From Nocardioides sp. CER19 (GTDB taxonomy: Bacteria; Actinomycetota; Actinomycetes; Propionibacteriales; Nocardioidaceae): DNA of 64,000 bases. The notes under the pieces were generated by a model that was given only the letters and a program-made list of their open reading frames with translations, made no database searches and was not told the origin of the DNA. The translations under genes were made by a program, and so were the position numbers. Numbering within the stretch: the stretch's first letter is position 1; each line of letters starts with the position of its first letter. This document shows positions 53,249 through 61,299 of the stretch, one piece after another. The stretch is from positions 558,001-622,000 of the forward strand of contig NZ_JARVWS010000003.1 of assembly GCF_029846275.1 (NCBI RefSeq). The letters are read 5' to 3'.

Positions 53249-53995
53249 TCAGTCCGAAATTGTCTTGGACCGTTCGTCGGTGCCGGTGACCCGCCTAGCA
53301 GGATCCGCGTTCTTTCCTGGCGGCCCCCCGTCAGCGGTAATCAGACGTACCGCCCTGTCGATCATGTCTGCGAGGATCGCCTCCCCGGCAGCGGGGCTTG
53401 CACCGCGCGGGTCGCCCAGGACGCCAGAGCTGGATACGGCGCGAACGCCCCGCGCTCTTAACTCGGGCAGGATCTCTGCAAGGGGCGCGACGTTGCCCGG
53501 GCGCGCGGCACCCAGACGGACCCGTTCCGGCATCAGGTGGAGCATCAACGAGGTCTCGGTGCGTCCGGCGTGCGGGTCCGCGTCGGGGACCGCGCACGGC
53601 ACCCATTGCGCAGTGTCGCCCTCGCTTTGCAGCCGCCTCACCGCAGTCTCGAGAGCGGCGACGTTGCCACCGTGGCCGTTGACGAAGACGTATCGCAAGG
53701 CCCAGTGGCGAAGAGATCGGCCGACCTCGAGCAGCATGTGCGCTAGCGCCTCGGACCCTTGCGAGACAGTGCCGGGGAATGCTTCATGTTCACCGCTCGC
53801 GCCGTACGCGATGGGAGGGGCGACGAAGACCTCGCCCTCGATCCGGGCGGCGATGCCGTTGGCCACGGCACTGGCGATGACCGTGTCCGTGTCGAGGGGC
53901 AGGTGGGGCCCGTGCTGCTCCATTGAACCAGTGGGGACGAGCACGACCGGCCCAATGGGAAGATCGGGCCAGGGGGTCCACGGACCGCAACTCAC
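53249..53995 (-). CDS. mftE: Mycofactocin precursor peptide peptidase MftE
   Basis: 248 residues from GTG 53995, with GGGAAGG seven bases before it; an ATG 16 codons earlier is less likely. Creatininase fold with metal ligands in TGSMEQHGPHLPLDTDT (E26, H28, D37), VNGHGGN and GRTETS, and the family block YGASGEHEAFPGTVSQG. It clips the radical-SAM-modified MftA to release the C-terminal Val-Tyr-derived core. Here it is away from mftABC, at the end of an operon led by pdxS, and separated from the FAD oxidase by 119 bases. Confidence 0.9.
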   Translation of the reverse strand: MSCGPWTPWPDLPIGPVVLVPTGSMEQHGPHLPLDTDTVIASAVANGIAARIEGEVFVAPPIAYGASGEHEAFPGTVSQGSEALAHMLLEVGRSLRHWALRYVFVNGHGGNVAALETAVRRLQSEGDTAQWVPCAVPDADPHAGRTETSLMLHLMPERVRLGAARPGNVAPLAEILPELRARGVRAVSSSGVLGDPRGASPAAGEAILADMIDRAVRLITADGGPPGKNADPARRVTGTDERSKTISD

Positions 53996-54114
53996 AGAAT
54001 TACCTTCCCACGTGTCAGGGCGTCGACCGGGAGACGTCGGCACACCACAGCCCTTGCCGGCGGTGACGGTGCTGGCCTCTCAGGCGGCCGCTGGTCACCG
54101 CGGGCCGGAGCTGC

Positions 54115-55260
54115 TCAGGAGCGTGCTGGCGCAGCGGCGAACCGTCGCGGGGATAGAACGCTCGGATCAGAGAGCGTGGCCGCGATGTCAGGCGGCACCG
54201 GGTGGCCGAGTATCTCGGCTGCGGCAAATCGCGCCATCGCCGGCCCGATCTGGATGCCGTACCCTCCCTGACCGGCGTACCAATACAGGTCGTCGGCGTC
54301 GGCGGCCCAACCGACTACAGGCGTCGAATCGGGTGCGAATGTCCGCAGCCCTGCCCACGGGCTCCGCACATGTCGAATGTTCAATGTTGTGATCTCGTTG
54401 ATGGCCTCGATCGCTCGAGCGATCTCCAGTTCATCAGGCTTCGCGTCGCCGGGCGGTGACAATGTTTCATCTTGAGGCGAGCAAAGGAGCTGCGGACCCT
54501 CAGGTTTGAAGTAGAAGGAATGATCAATGGCAAACGTCATCGGAACCGACGCCAGGTCAACGCCGTCAGCTGGAGCGGCGAACATGGTCCTACGTAGCGG
54601 TCTGACGCCTATGGGAGCCGCGCCATGGAGCGCGGCAACCTCATCGACCCACGCTCCAGCTGCGTTCACAACGACAGGGGATGTGTAGGTGTCTCCCGCG
54701 CTCGTCGTCACTCGCCAACCGGTCGAGACACGCTCCGCAGCAATCACACGCGATCGGGTGACGATCTGACCGCCGCGCCGACGCAGTGCGCGGGCGTATC
54801 CCGCGTGCAGCTCGTTGACATCGACGTCCATGGCACCAGGTTCAATAAGCCCCCCTTCGATGCGCTCCGGATGCAGCAGGCGGTTAGCGGCCAACGTCTC
54901 TTGGCGGTCGAGCAGTTGTGCCTCTGGCGTCAGTTCTGCCACGGACCGGTGGAGCGCTCGAAGTGCTGCCGACTGCCCGAGACCCGCCACGTACAGCAGC
55001 CCGAGGGGTTTTGTGAGGGGCGCCTCGAACATGGCCTCGGGGGGTTCGACCAAGAAGGAGCGACTGGCCGCGGCGAGGGCGCGGACGGGCTCGTTTCCAT
55101 ATGTTCCCAGCCAGGTAGCGGCAGATCGCCCCGTGGTGTGGTGCGCCAGGGTCGATTCAGCCTCGAGAAGGACGACGGTTCGTTCGGACGCGAGCTCGTA
55201 GGCCAACGACACGCCGGCAATACCACCGCCGATGACGATGGCGTCGAAGGGGTTGCTCAT
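54115..55260 (-). CDS. FAD-dependent oxidoreductase (DAO family, amine/amino-acid oxidase-like)
   Basis: 381 residues. N-terminal dinucleotide fold IVIGGGIAGVSLAYELASERTVVLLEAES, then TTGRSAATW, the long middle substrate domain and the C-terminal FAD closure SPWAGLRTFAPDSTPVVGWAADADDLYWYAGQGGYGIQIGPAMARFAAAEIL. Relatives oxidise glycine, sarcosine, D-amino acids or 2-hydroxy acids. It begins 13 bases after the aminotransferase stop. Substrate unknown; an amine or amino acid fits the company of an aminotransferase and PLP synthase. Confidence 0.87.
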   Translation of the reverse strand: MSNPFDAIVIGGGIAGVSLAYELASERTVVLLEAESTLAHHTTGRSAATWLGTYGNEPVRALAAASRSFLVEPPEAMFEAPLTKPLGLLYVAGLGQSAALRALHRSVAELTPEAQLLDRQETLAANRLLHPERIEGGLIEPGAMDVDVNELHAGYARALRRRGGQIVTRSRVIAAERVSTGWRVTTSAGDTYTSPVVVNAAGAWVDEVAALHGAAPIGVRPLRRTMFAAPADGVDLASVPMTFAIDHSFYFKPEGPQLLCSPQDETLSPPGDAKPDELEIARAIEAINEITTLNIRHVRSPWAGLRTFAPDSTPVVGWAADADDLYWYAGQGGYGIQIGPAMARFAAAEILGHPVPPDIAATLSDPSVLSPRRFAAAPARS

Positions 55261-55273
55261 CCACTGCCCGCGA

Positions 55274-56263
55274 TCAGTACCGCACCGGAGTGATGAGCTC
55301 CGGGTGATTGATCAGTCCCCAGTAACCCTCGATGATTCTGCGCGTGTACGGGCCGGGCGTGCCGTCTCCGAGGACGGCATCGTCGAATGACACGAATGGC
55401 CAGACGCCACCCGCGGTGGTGCAGCCGAGTGCCTCATCTGCGTTGTAGAGGTCATCGAGCGTGATGTCCGCCAGGCGTGTCCGCAGACCGAGCGCCTCCG
55501 CGACCTCAAGGACACTCTTGCGGGTGATTCCCGGCAACGCAGCGCCACCAGGGGTGAGGAGTTCGCCGTCCTTGATGATCGCGACATTGAAGCCCGGGCC
55601 CTCGGCGACCAAGCCGTCAACATCGAGAAGGATCGGCATCTCGTAGCCACGGTCTCGATTCTCGTGGATCGCCCGGATCAGGTCGCCCCACTGGTAGTTC
55701 TTGACGTGAGGGTCGATCACATTCCGTCCTGCGCGGCGCACCGTCTGGGCGACCATCGCCTTGACGCCGTTGGCAATTCGCTCGAACGGCACGATCCACT
55801 GGTACGGGACGGCGTACATGTAGATCTGAGGCCGGTGCTTTGTCATGTCACGCTCGCCCGGGCTCGTGGCGTAACCGCGAGTGAGCGAGATGGAGACGTA
55901 GGCCTCGCGGAGCTCGGTCCGAGCGACGAGCTCCAGGGCGATGCGGGCGACCTCGTCCTTTGTCATGGGAGGGTCGATTCGCATCGCCTCGGCACCTTGG
56001 AAGAGCCGATCGATGTGGTCGGTAAGGCGGAAGGCCCTTCCGTGCCAGACGTGGAAGACCGTGTAGGTGACGTCCGAGTGCAAGTAGCCCTGGTCGAAGA
56101 TCGAGATTCGCGCCTGGTCGGCGGGGACGAACTCGCCCTCGATCCAGGCGGCCGCGCCGGCGAGCGGGTTGTCCGCGGAAAGCGTGTAGTCGCTGTAGGT
56201 GATGTAGTCGATTCCCGTGTCTGCCTTGTAGGCGAGCGAACCGTCCTCGGTAGTGAGAGCCAT
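55274..56263 (-). CDS. Class IV aminotransferase (BCAT/D-amino-acid transaminase family)
   Basis: 329 residues. Fold type IV PLP enzyme: GAAAWIEGEFVPADQARISIFDQGYLHSDVTYTVFHVWHGRAFRLTDHIDRL, Schiff-base Lys in DPHVKNYQWGDLIRA, and phosphate-cup region GLVAEGPGFNVAIIKDGELLTPGGAALPGITRKSVLEVAEALG. It lies 48 bases after pdxS, whose product makes its cofactor. Stereochemistry and substrate are not certain; some relatives are (R)-amine transaminases. Confidence 0.88.
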   Translation of the reverse strand: MALTTEDGSLAYKADTGIDYITYSDYTLSADNPLAGAAAWIEGEFVPADQARISIFDQGYLHSDVTYTVFHVWHGRAFRLTDHIDRLFQGAEAMRIDPPMTKDEVARIALELVARTELREAYVSISLTRGYATSPGERDMTKHRPQIYMYAVPYQWIVPFERIANGVKAMVAQTVRRAGRNVIDPHVKNYQWGDLIRAIHENRDRGYEMPILLDVDGLVAEGPGFNVAIIKDGELLTPGGAALPGITRKSVLEVAEALGLRTRLADITLDDLYNADEALGCTTAGGVWPFVSFDDAVLGDGTPGPYTRRIIEGYWGLINHPELITPVRY

Positions 56264-56311
56264 GTGTTTTCCCTTTCGAAATGTTGGTGACGACTTAGGA
56301 TGGGACGCGGC

Positions 56312-57220
56312 TCACCAGCCGCGCTCGGAGAGCCGGTGCGGGACCGGGATGTCGTCGACGTTGATGCCGACCATCGCCTCACCGAGCCCGCGGGAGACCT
56401 TCGCGACGACGTCGGGGTCGTCGTGGAAGGTGGTCGCCTTGACGATCGCCTCGGCGCGCTGGGCGGGGTTGCCGGACTTGAAGATGCCGGAGCCGACGAA
56501 GACGCCCTCGGCGCCGAGCTGCATCATCATGGCGGCGTCGGCCGGGGTGGCGATGCCACCGGCCGTGAAGAGCACGACGGGCAGCTTGCCGTTGGGCGCC
56601 ACCTCCCGGACGAGGTCGTACGGCGCCTGGAGCTCCTTCGCGGCGACGTAGAGCTCGTCCTCGGAGAGCGAGCCGAGCCGCCGGATCTCCTTGCGGATCG
56701 TGCGCATGTGGGTCACGGCGTTCGAGACGTCGCCGGTGCCGGCCTCCCCCTTGGAGCGGATCATGGCCGCGCCCTCGGTGATCCGGCGCAGCGCCTCGCC
56801 GAGGTTGGTGGCGCCGCAGACGAAGGGAACGGTGAACGCCCACTTGTCGATGTGGTTCTCGTAGTCGGCCGGGGTGAGCACCTCGGACTCGTCGATGTAG
56901 TCGACGCCCAGCGCCTGGAGCACCTGGGCCTCGGCGAAGTGGCCGATCCGGGCCTTGGCCATCACGGGAATGGAGACGGCCTCGATGATGCCGTCGATCA
57001 TGTCCGGGTCGCTCATCCGGGAGACGCCGCCCTGGGCGCGGATGTCGGCCGGCACCCGCTCCAGCGCCATCACCGCGACGGCACCGGCGTCCTCGGCGAT
57101 CTTCGCCTGGTCGGGCGTGACGACGTCCATGATCACGCCGCCCTTGAGCATCTCGGCCATCCCGCGCTTCACGCCGGTGGTGCCAGCCACGCCAGGCCCG
57201 GTGTCGTGCCGCGAGTCCAT
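56312..57220 (-). CDS. pdxS: Pyridoxal 5'-phosphate synthase lyase subunit PdxS
   Basis: 302 residues, full length. Both catalytic lysines are seen: K89 in [11 protein letters not shown] and K157 in [13 protein letters not shown], with the phosphate-binding [14 protein letters not shown]. PdxS joins ribose 5-phosphate, glyceraldehyde 3-phosphate and ammonia to PLP. Its usual partner gene pdxT (glutaminase) is not beside it or elsewhere in the window, so it may use free ammonia or a distant PdxT, or be a second copy. It leads the operon with aminotransferase, FAD oxidase and mftE. A tandem element lies 63 bases before the start, almost the same distance as before mftD. Confidence 0.95.
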   Translation of the reverse strand: MDSRHDTGPGVAGTTGVKRGMAEMLKGGVIMDVVTPDQAKIAEDAGAVAVMALERVPADIRAQGGVSRMSDPDMIDGIIEAVSIPVMAKARIGHFAEAQVLQALGVDYIDESEVLTPADYENHIDKWAFTVPFVCGATNLGEALRRITEGAAMIRSKGEAGTGDVSNAVTHMRTIRKEIRRLGSLSEDELYVAAKELQAPYDLVREVAPNGKLPVVLFTAGGIATPADAAMMMQLGAEGVFVGSGIFKSGNPAQRAEAIVKATTFHDDPDVVAKVSRGLGEAMVGINVDDIPVPHRLSERGW

Positions 57221-57282
57221 AACTGCCTCTCTGCAGGATGTTGTGTGCGGTTGCGAGTCTGGCGTCGCTGCCGATCCGCCGG

Positions 57283-57319
57283 TTGAGCCTGCGTGCCAGT
57301 GGTTGGTCTGGCGGCGCCT
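57283..57319 (-). promoter_or_regulatory. Candidate AraC-type tandem element (pdxS operon)
   Basis: TTGAGCCTGCGTGCCA at 57283-57298 and GCGCC at 57314-57318, exactly 21 bp after GTGCC. The first half differs from the mftD copy at two bases only. It begins 63 bases before the pdxS start. Confidence 0.65.
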
Positions 57320-57381
57320 GAACGCCGGGCGGTGGCGGCGAGCGGGTCAACTCCGTCGCGAGGGACCGACTACTTGCGTGC

Positions 57382-58611
57382 CTACTTTCGGCCGAGGTGG
57401 AGGTCGAAACCCTCGGGGATGATGAGGTGTTCGTGGGTGAGCTCGTCGATCGACTGGACGCCCAGCCCGCTCAACGTCGAGTCGATTCCGCTGCGCAGGA
57501 TGTCGAGGACGTTCTCGACTCCGGCCTGCCCGTTCGCGCCGAGCCCCCACAGGTAGGCGCGTCCGATCATCACGGCGTCGGCCCCGAGAGCGAGGGCTTT
57601 CACCACGTCGGATCCGCGTCGGATCCCACCATCGAAAAGCACCGTGATCTCACCACCGACCGCCTCGGCGATGCCACGGATGAGCCGGATCGTGGGGGGC
57701 GTGCCGTCGAGGTTGTTGCCACCGTGGTTGGAGACCGAGATGGCGTCCACACCTGCGTCAACGGCGCGCTTGGCGTCGTCGATCCGCGTAACACCCTTGA
57801 GCACGAAGGGCTTGCCTGACATCTGTTGCCAGGTGGAGGCGACCCACGCGATGTCCTCCCATTGGGGCGGCGGGGTGGTCATCCACTCGTAGTAGGCACC
57901 GAAGAAGGTCGGGCCTTTTGTTGCGCCGCGGGCCGCCAAGTTCGGCGCGGTCAGGTCAGGGACCCTTCGGGTGCGCAGGAAGGACCACCACCAACTGAAC
58001 TTGAGCGCCATTGCTGGGCTATTGCGCACGATCGCCTTCAGGTTGACCCTTTCGGGAATCTCCGGACTCCCCCAGTCGCGTCCGACCGAGAACGACCAGT
58101 CCGTGGTGGCAATCAGACCTTGCGCGCCCGCAGCGCGGGCGCGCTCCATCCGCTCAACCATCGTTTCCCGGTTGCCGGTCCAGTACATCTGGAAGAAGGT
58201 GCTCGGATTGGCGGCGACGACCTCCTCGACCGACTTGGAGGCGAAGTTGGACAACCCCATCACCGTGCCGCGACTGGCCGCCGCCCGCGCGACCGCGACC
58301 TCGCCGTCGGGGTGCACCGCCTGAACGCCGGTCGGACTGATGATCACCGGAAGACTGACGTCCTGGCCGAGAACGGTGCGGCTCATTCGCCTGTCTGCCT
58401 TGGCTCCGACCACATGCGGAGCGAAACCCAGCTCCGCAAACGCGGCTTGGTTGTTCGCGACCGTCTGCCCCCGTTCGGAGCCGGCGACCAGGGCCATATA
58501 GACCGGCTTCGGTAGCCGCTTCCGTGCCCGCTCCTGAGCGACTGCCACCGATTCGAACCATGGATTCTGCTTCCACGGATTCGCCAGCCAGGCGGGACGT
58601 GCGATGGCCAT
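57382..58611 (-). CDS. mftD: Pre-mycofactocin synthase MftD
   Basis: 409 residues of the FMN-dependent alpha-hydroxy-acid oxidase fold. MftD-specific blocks: NPWFESVAVAQERARKRLPKPVYMALVAGSERG, ELGFAPHVVGAKADRRMSRTVLGQDVSLPVIISPTGVQAVHPDGEVAVARAAASRGTVMGLSNFASK, SVSNHGGNNLDGTPP with catalytic His, and LFDGGIRRGSDVVKALALGADAVMIGRAYLWGLGANGQAGVENVLDILR. It oxidatively deaminates the cleaved peptide core to the redox-active pre-mycofactocin. It is divergent from mftA with a 260-base gap. GGAAGGA precedes ATG 58611. Confidence 0.95.
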   Translation of the reverse strand: MAIARPAWLANPWKQNPWFESVAVAQERARKRLPKPVYMALVAGSERGQTVANNQAAFAELGFAPHVVGAKADRRMSRTVLGQDVSLPVIISPTGVQAVHPDGEVAVARAAASRGTVMGLSNFASKSVEEVVAANPSTFFQMYWTGNRETMVERMERARAAGAQGLIATTDWSFSVGRDWGSPEIPERVNLKAIVRNSPAMALKFSWWWSFLRTRRVPDLTAPNLAARGATKGPTFFGAYYEWMTTPPPQWEDIAWVASTWQQMSGKPFVLKGVTRIDDAKRAVDAGVDAISVSNHGGNNLDGTPPTIRLIRGIAEAVGGEITVLFDGGIRRGSDVVKALALGADAVMIGRAYLWGLGANGQAGVENVLDILRSGIDSTLSGLGVQSIDELTHEHLIIPEGFDLHLGRK

Positions 58612-58674
58612 GTGTTTCCTTCCACATGTCGGGTGTTGGTGGCTCGATCGTCGCCCGCCTCGTCGTCTGCCTCA

Positions 58675-58711
58675 TTGAGTGTGCGTGCCACGGCCTTGCG
58701 TGAACGGGACG
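58675..58711 (-). promoter_or_regulatory. Candidate AraC-type tandem element (mftD/mftA gap)
   Basis: TTGAGTGTGCGTGCCA at 58675-58690, preceded by CTCA and followed by CG as in the monooxygenase copy. The second half 21 bp on has GGGAC instead of GYGCC, so it is weaker there. It begins 64 bases before mftD and could also act on mftA, whose start is 160 bases away. Confidence 0.55.
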
Positions 58712-58871
58712 TGACCTGAAAGGCGATCGGGTCGGGTCCTCCGCGCCTGCGTCGGTTGACTGAGCGGGTCACGCTGTTGCGCCTCAGCGTCACGACCTGT
58801 GCCGGCCCCTGATTCCAGGCTCCGCCCGGCCTACGGTGTTCCCGCAGAATCGCGACGACAGGAGGAGAATT

Positions 58872-58967
58872 ATGAAGCCGCGAGCAGAGCACGACGAGGA
58901 CTTCGACCTCGACGGCGAGAGCCTCATCGAAGAGGTCTCGATCGACGGTATGTGCGGCGTCTACTGA
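58872..58967 (+). CDS. mftA: Mycofactocin precursor peptide MftA
   Basis: A 31-residue peptide, MKPRAEHDEDFDLDGESLIE to the C terminus EEVSIDGMCGVY. IDGMCGVY with terminal Val-Tyr is the invariant MftA signature: MftC decarboxylates and crosslinks the last two residues, MftE frees the core. AGGAGGAGAATT just before the ATG is a near-ideal ribosome binding site, as expected for a peptide needed in quantity. Its stop overlaps the mftB start by one base (TGATG). Confidence 0.97.
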   Translation: MKPRAEHDEDFDLDGESLIEEVSIDGMCGVY

Positions 58968-59263
58968 TGGTCGCGTCCGGAGCCGAGCAGGCGCGGGTCG
59001 ACCTTGCTGAGGCGTGGGAACTGTCTCCCTCCGTTGCCTTGCGTCCAGAGCCGTTCGGGGCGCTGGCGTATCACTTCGGTAATCGGAAGCTGACCTTTCT
59101 CAAACGACCTGACCTGGTGGCCCTGGTACGGGCGCTCGCCAGCGCGCCGAGCGTCGCTTCGGCTCTGGACATCGTCGGCATCTCCGCTCGTCAGCGCGCG
59201 GCCTACCTAGACGCTCTGTCCGGGCTGGCTGCGACTGACATGATCCGAAAGCGCGCATCATGA
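58967..59263 (+). CDS. mftB: Mycofactocin peptide chaperone MftB
   Basis: 98 residues, PqqD-like (RRE) fold: WELSPSVALRPEPFGALAYHFGNRKLTFLKRPDLVALVRALA. It binds MftA and presents it to the radical SAM enzyme MftC. ATG 58967 overlaps the mftA stop; the longer open frame upstream crosses mftA and is a shadow. Its stop overlaps the mftC start by four bases. Confidence 0.95.
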   Translation: MVASGAEQARVDLAEAWELSPSVALRPEPFGALAYHFGNRKLTFLKRPDLVALVRALASAPSVASALDIVGISARQRAAYLDALSGLAATDMIRKRAS

Positions 59264-60492
59264 CCACGACGCTCGGTGTAGAGGCGACAGGTCCGACGCG
59301 CCCACGCGGGGGTGACTTGGTGCAGCAGTTCGAAGCTGGACTGGATGCACCCATCTGCCTTACCTGGGAGTTGACCTATGCGTGCAACTTGGCGTGCGCA
59401 CATTGTCTCTCCTCGTCCGGCCGGCGGGACCCACGCGAGCTGACCACCGAGCAGTGCGAGGCGGTCATCGACGAGCTGGAGCGGATGCAGGTCTTCTACG
59501 TCAACATCGGTGGTGGAGAACCGACCGTCCGCCCAGACTTCTGGCACCTGGTCGAGTACGCGGTCGCGCATCACGTCGGCGTGAAGTTCTCCACCAACGG
59601 CGTGCGCCTGACGCCCGAGCGGGCCCGGTGGCTCGCGTCGACCGACTACGTCGACGTGCAGATCTCACTTGACGGCGCCACCGCAGACGTGAATGACCGT
59701 GTCCGCGGGCCTGGGTCATATGACACCGCCATCACCGCGCTGCGCAACCTGCACGAGGCTGGGTTCAAGGACCCCAAGCTGTCGGTTGTCTGTACCCGGG
59801 AGAACATCCCCCAATTGGACGAGTTCAAGTCGATCGCCGATGCCTATGGTGCGACGTTGCGGCTCACCCGACTTCGCCCTTCCGGGCGCGGAGCGGATGT
59901 TTGGGATGTGCTCCACCCCCTGCCCGCACAGCAGCGAGAGCTCTACGACTGGCTGGTGGCGCGTGGCGACAACGTTCTGACCGGCGACTCCTTCTTCCAT
60001 CTGGCCCCGTTCGGCGAGAAGCTGCCAGGTTTAAACTTGTGCGGTGCCGGCCGGGTCGTCTGCCTGATCGATCCGATCGGTGACGTCTACGCTTGCCCGT
60101 TCGCGATCCACGAGGAGTTCCTGGCGGGCAATGTGCTCGAAGCAGGCTTCCAGCACGTGTGGCAGACGTCGAGGCTGTTCGCAGATCTACGCTCTCCGCA
60201 GACGGGAGGAGCCTGCACCTCTTGCCAGTTCTTCGACGCTTGCCGCGGCGGCTGCATGGCAGCGAAGTTCTTCACGGGCCTTCCGCTCGACGGGCCGGAC
60301 CCGGAGTGCGTCCAGGGTTATGGTGAGGCAGCACTCGCGGCGCCCCGCGAGGTGCCCGCCGCGAGCCAGGACCACTCACGCAGCAGCCCTGGGCGGAACG
60401 CCCCCGTGCTACTCACGCTTCAGCGCCGCCCCCCGACGACTGCCTGTGACGAGAACCCTCTCGCCGGTACCGCCGCGAGCGCCCATTCCTGA
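59260..60492 (+). CDS. mftC: Mycofactocin radical SAM maturase MftC
   Basis: 410 residues. The radical SAM cluster motif is C42-NLA-C46-AH-C49, with GGGEPTVRPDF next. The SPASM domain supplies auxiliary cluster cysteines in LCGAGRVVCLIDPIGDVYACPFAIHEEFLAGN and GGACTSCQFFDACRGGCMAAKFF. MftC performs the oxidative decarboxylation and crosslink of the MftA C-terminal Val-Tyr. The tail after about residue 365 (EVPAASQDHSRSSPGRN onward) is low-complexity and extends past the usual end. Coupled to mftB by an ATGA overlap. Confidence 0.96.
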   Translation: MTTTLGVEATGPTRPRGGDLVQQFEAGLDAPICLTWELTYACNLACAHCLSSSGRRDPRELTTEQCEAVIDELERMQVFYVNIGGGEPTVRPDFWHLVEYAVAHHVGVKFSTNGVRLTPERARWLASTDYVDVQISLDGATADVNDRVRGPGSYDTAITALRNLHEAGFKDPKLSVVCTRENIPQLDEFKSIADAYGATLRLTRLRPSGRGADVWDVLHPLPAQQRELYDWLVARGDNVLTGDSFFHLAPFGEKLPGLNLCGAGRVVCLIDPIGDVYACPFAIHEEFLAGNVLEAGFQHVWQTSRLFADLRSPQTGGACTSCQFFDACRGGCMAAKFFTGLPLDGPDPECVQGYGEAALAAPREVPAASQDHSRSSPGRNAPVLLTLQRRPPTTACDENPLAGTAASAHS

Positions 60493-60504
60493 CACCAGCA
60501 GTCG

Positions 60505-61299
60505 ATGCGGGAGACGAAAGTGGTTCGAGTTGCCCTGGTCACCGGTGCCGCCCGCGGCATCGGTGCCGCCACTGCAAGGCGGCTTGCAGCCGACGGCTAC
60601 TCGGTGCTCGCTTTGGATTGGTGCGCGGGCCCCAGCGCGTACCCCTATCCCATGCCTGAGCGGTCCGACCTCGACGCCGTGGTTGGGCCGCTCAGTGGTG
60701 CGGTCGCGCACGTCGCCGATGTGCGCGACCGACAGGGTATGGACGCTGCGGTCGAACTCGCGCACGATCGCTGGGGAAGACTTGATGTCGCCGTTGCGTG
60801 CGCGGGCGTGATCACCGGCGGGCGCACCTTGTGGGACACCCCCGACCAGGAACTCGAGTTCGAGTGGGGCGTCAACGCCAAGGGTGTCTGGAATACCGCG
60901 GCAGCGGCAATACCGGCCATGCTTGCGGGACCCGACCCTTCCGGTTGTCGCTTCGTCGCTGTGACGTCAGCAGCAGGCTCGCGGGGTCTCTTTCATCTCG
61001 CCGGATACAACGCGGCCAAGCATGCGGCCGTCGGCATCGTCCGAGGACTCGCAGCGGACCTGACCGGCACCGGCGTCACCGCTGTGGCCGTGTCCCCCGG
61101 TTCCACACGCACTCAGATGCTTGATGCGACCGTAGCGCTCTACCCGGGCGCGACAACCGAAGACCTCTCCGATCACCAGCTGCTCCAACGGGCCCTGAGC
61201 CCTGACGAGGTCGCTGCAGCAGTGGCATTCTGCTGCTCCATCGAAGGCGCGTCTCTCAACGGGTCAGTGCTGCACGCCGACGGCGGCTTCCGCGGGTGA
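60505..61299 (+). CDS. Mycofactocin-type SDR oxidoreductase in the mft cluster
   Basis: 264 residues: TGAARGIGAATA, catalytic Ser in VTSAAGSRG and YNAAK, with an insert after strand 2 (DWCAGPSAYPYPMPERSDLDAVV) carrying the PYPMP signature of mycofactocin-dependent SDRs. It probably uses mycofactocin to take electrons from bound NADH during alcohol oxidation. It begins 13 bases after mftC and overlaps mftF by four bases (GTGA), the usual place for this family's cluster member. Confidence 0.9.
   Translation: MRETKVVRVALVTGAARGIGAATARRLAADGYSVLALDWCAGPSAYPYPMPERSDLDAVVGPLSGAVAHVADVRDRQGMDAAVELAHDRWGRLDVAVACAGVITGGRTLWDTPDQELEFEWGVNAKGVWNTAAAAIPAMLAGPDPSGCRFVAVTSAAGSRGLFHLAGYNAAKHAAVGIVRGLAADLTGTGVTAVAVSPGSTRTQMLDATVALYPGATTEDLSDHQLLQRALSPDEVAAAVAFCCSIEGASLNGSVLHADGGFRG

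Noticed and set aside
53249..53995. Creatinine amidohydrolase
   Set aside because: The YGASGEH and GHGGN-RTETS pattern follows MftE, and the other mft genes are present.
58675..58690. Sigma-54 promoter reading of the TGGCAC on the minus strand
   Set aside because: The -12 element is missing (CTCAATG instead of TTGCW-like), and actinobacteria generally lack sigma-54; the 21-bp repeat fits an AraC-type site better.
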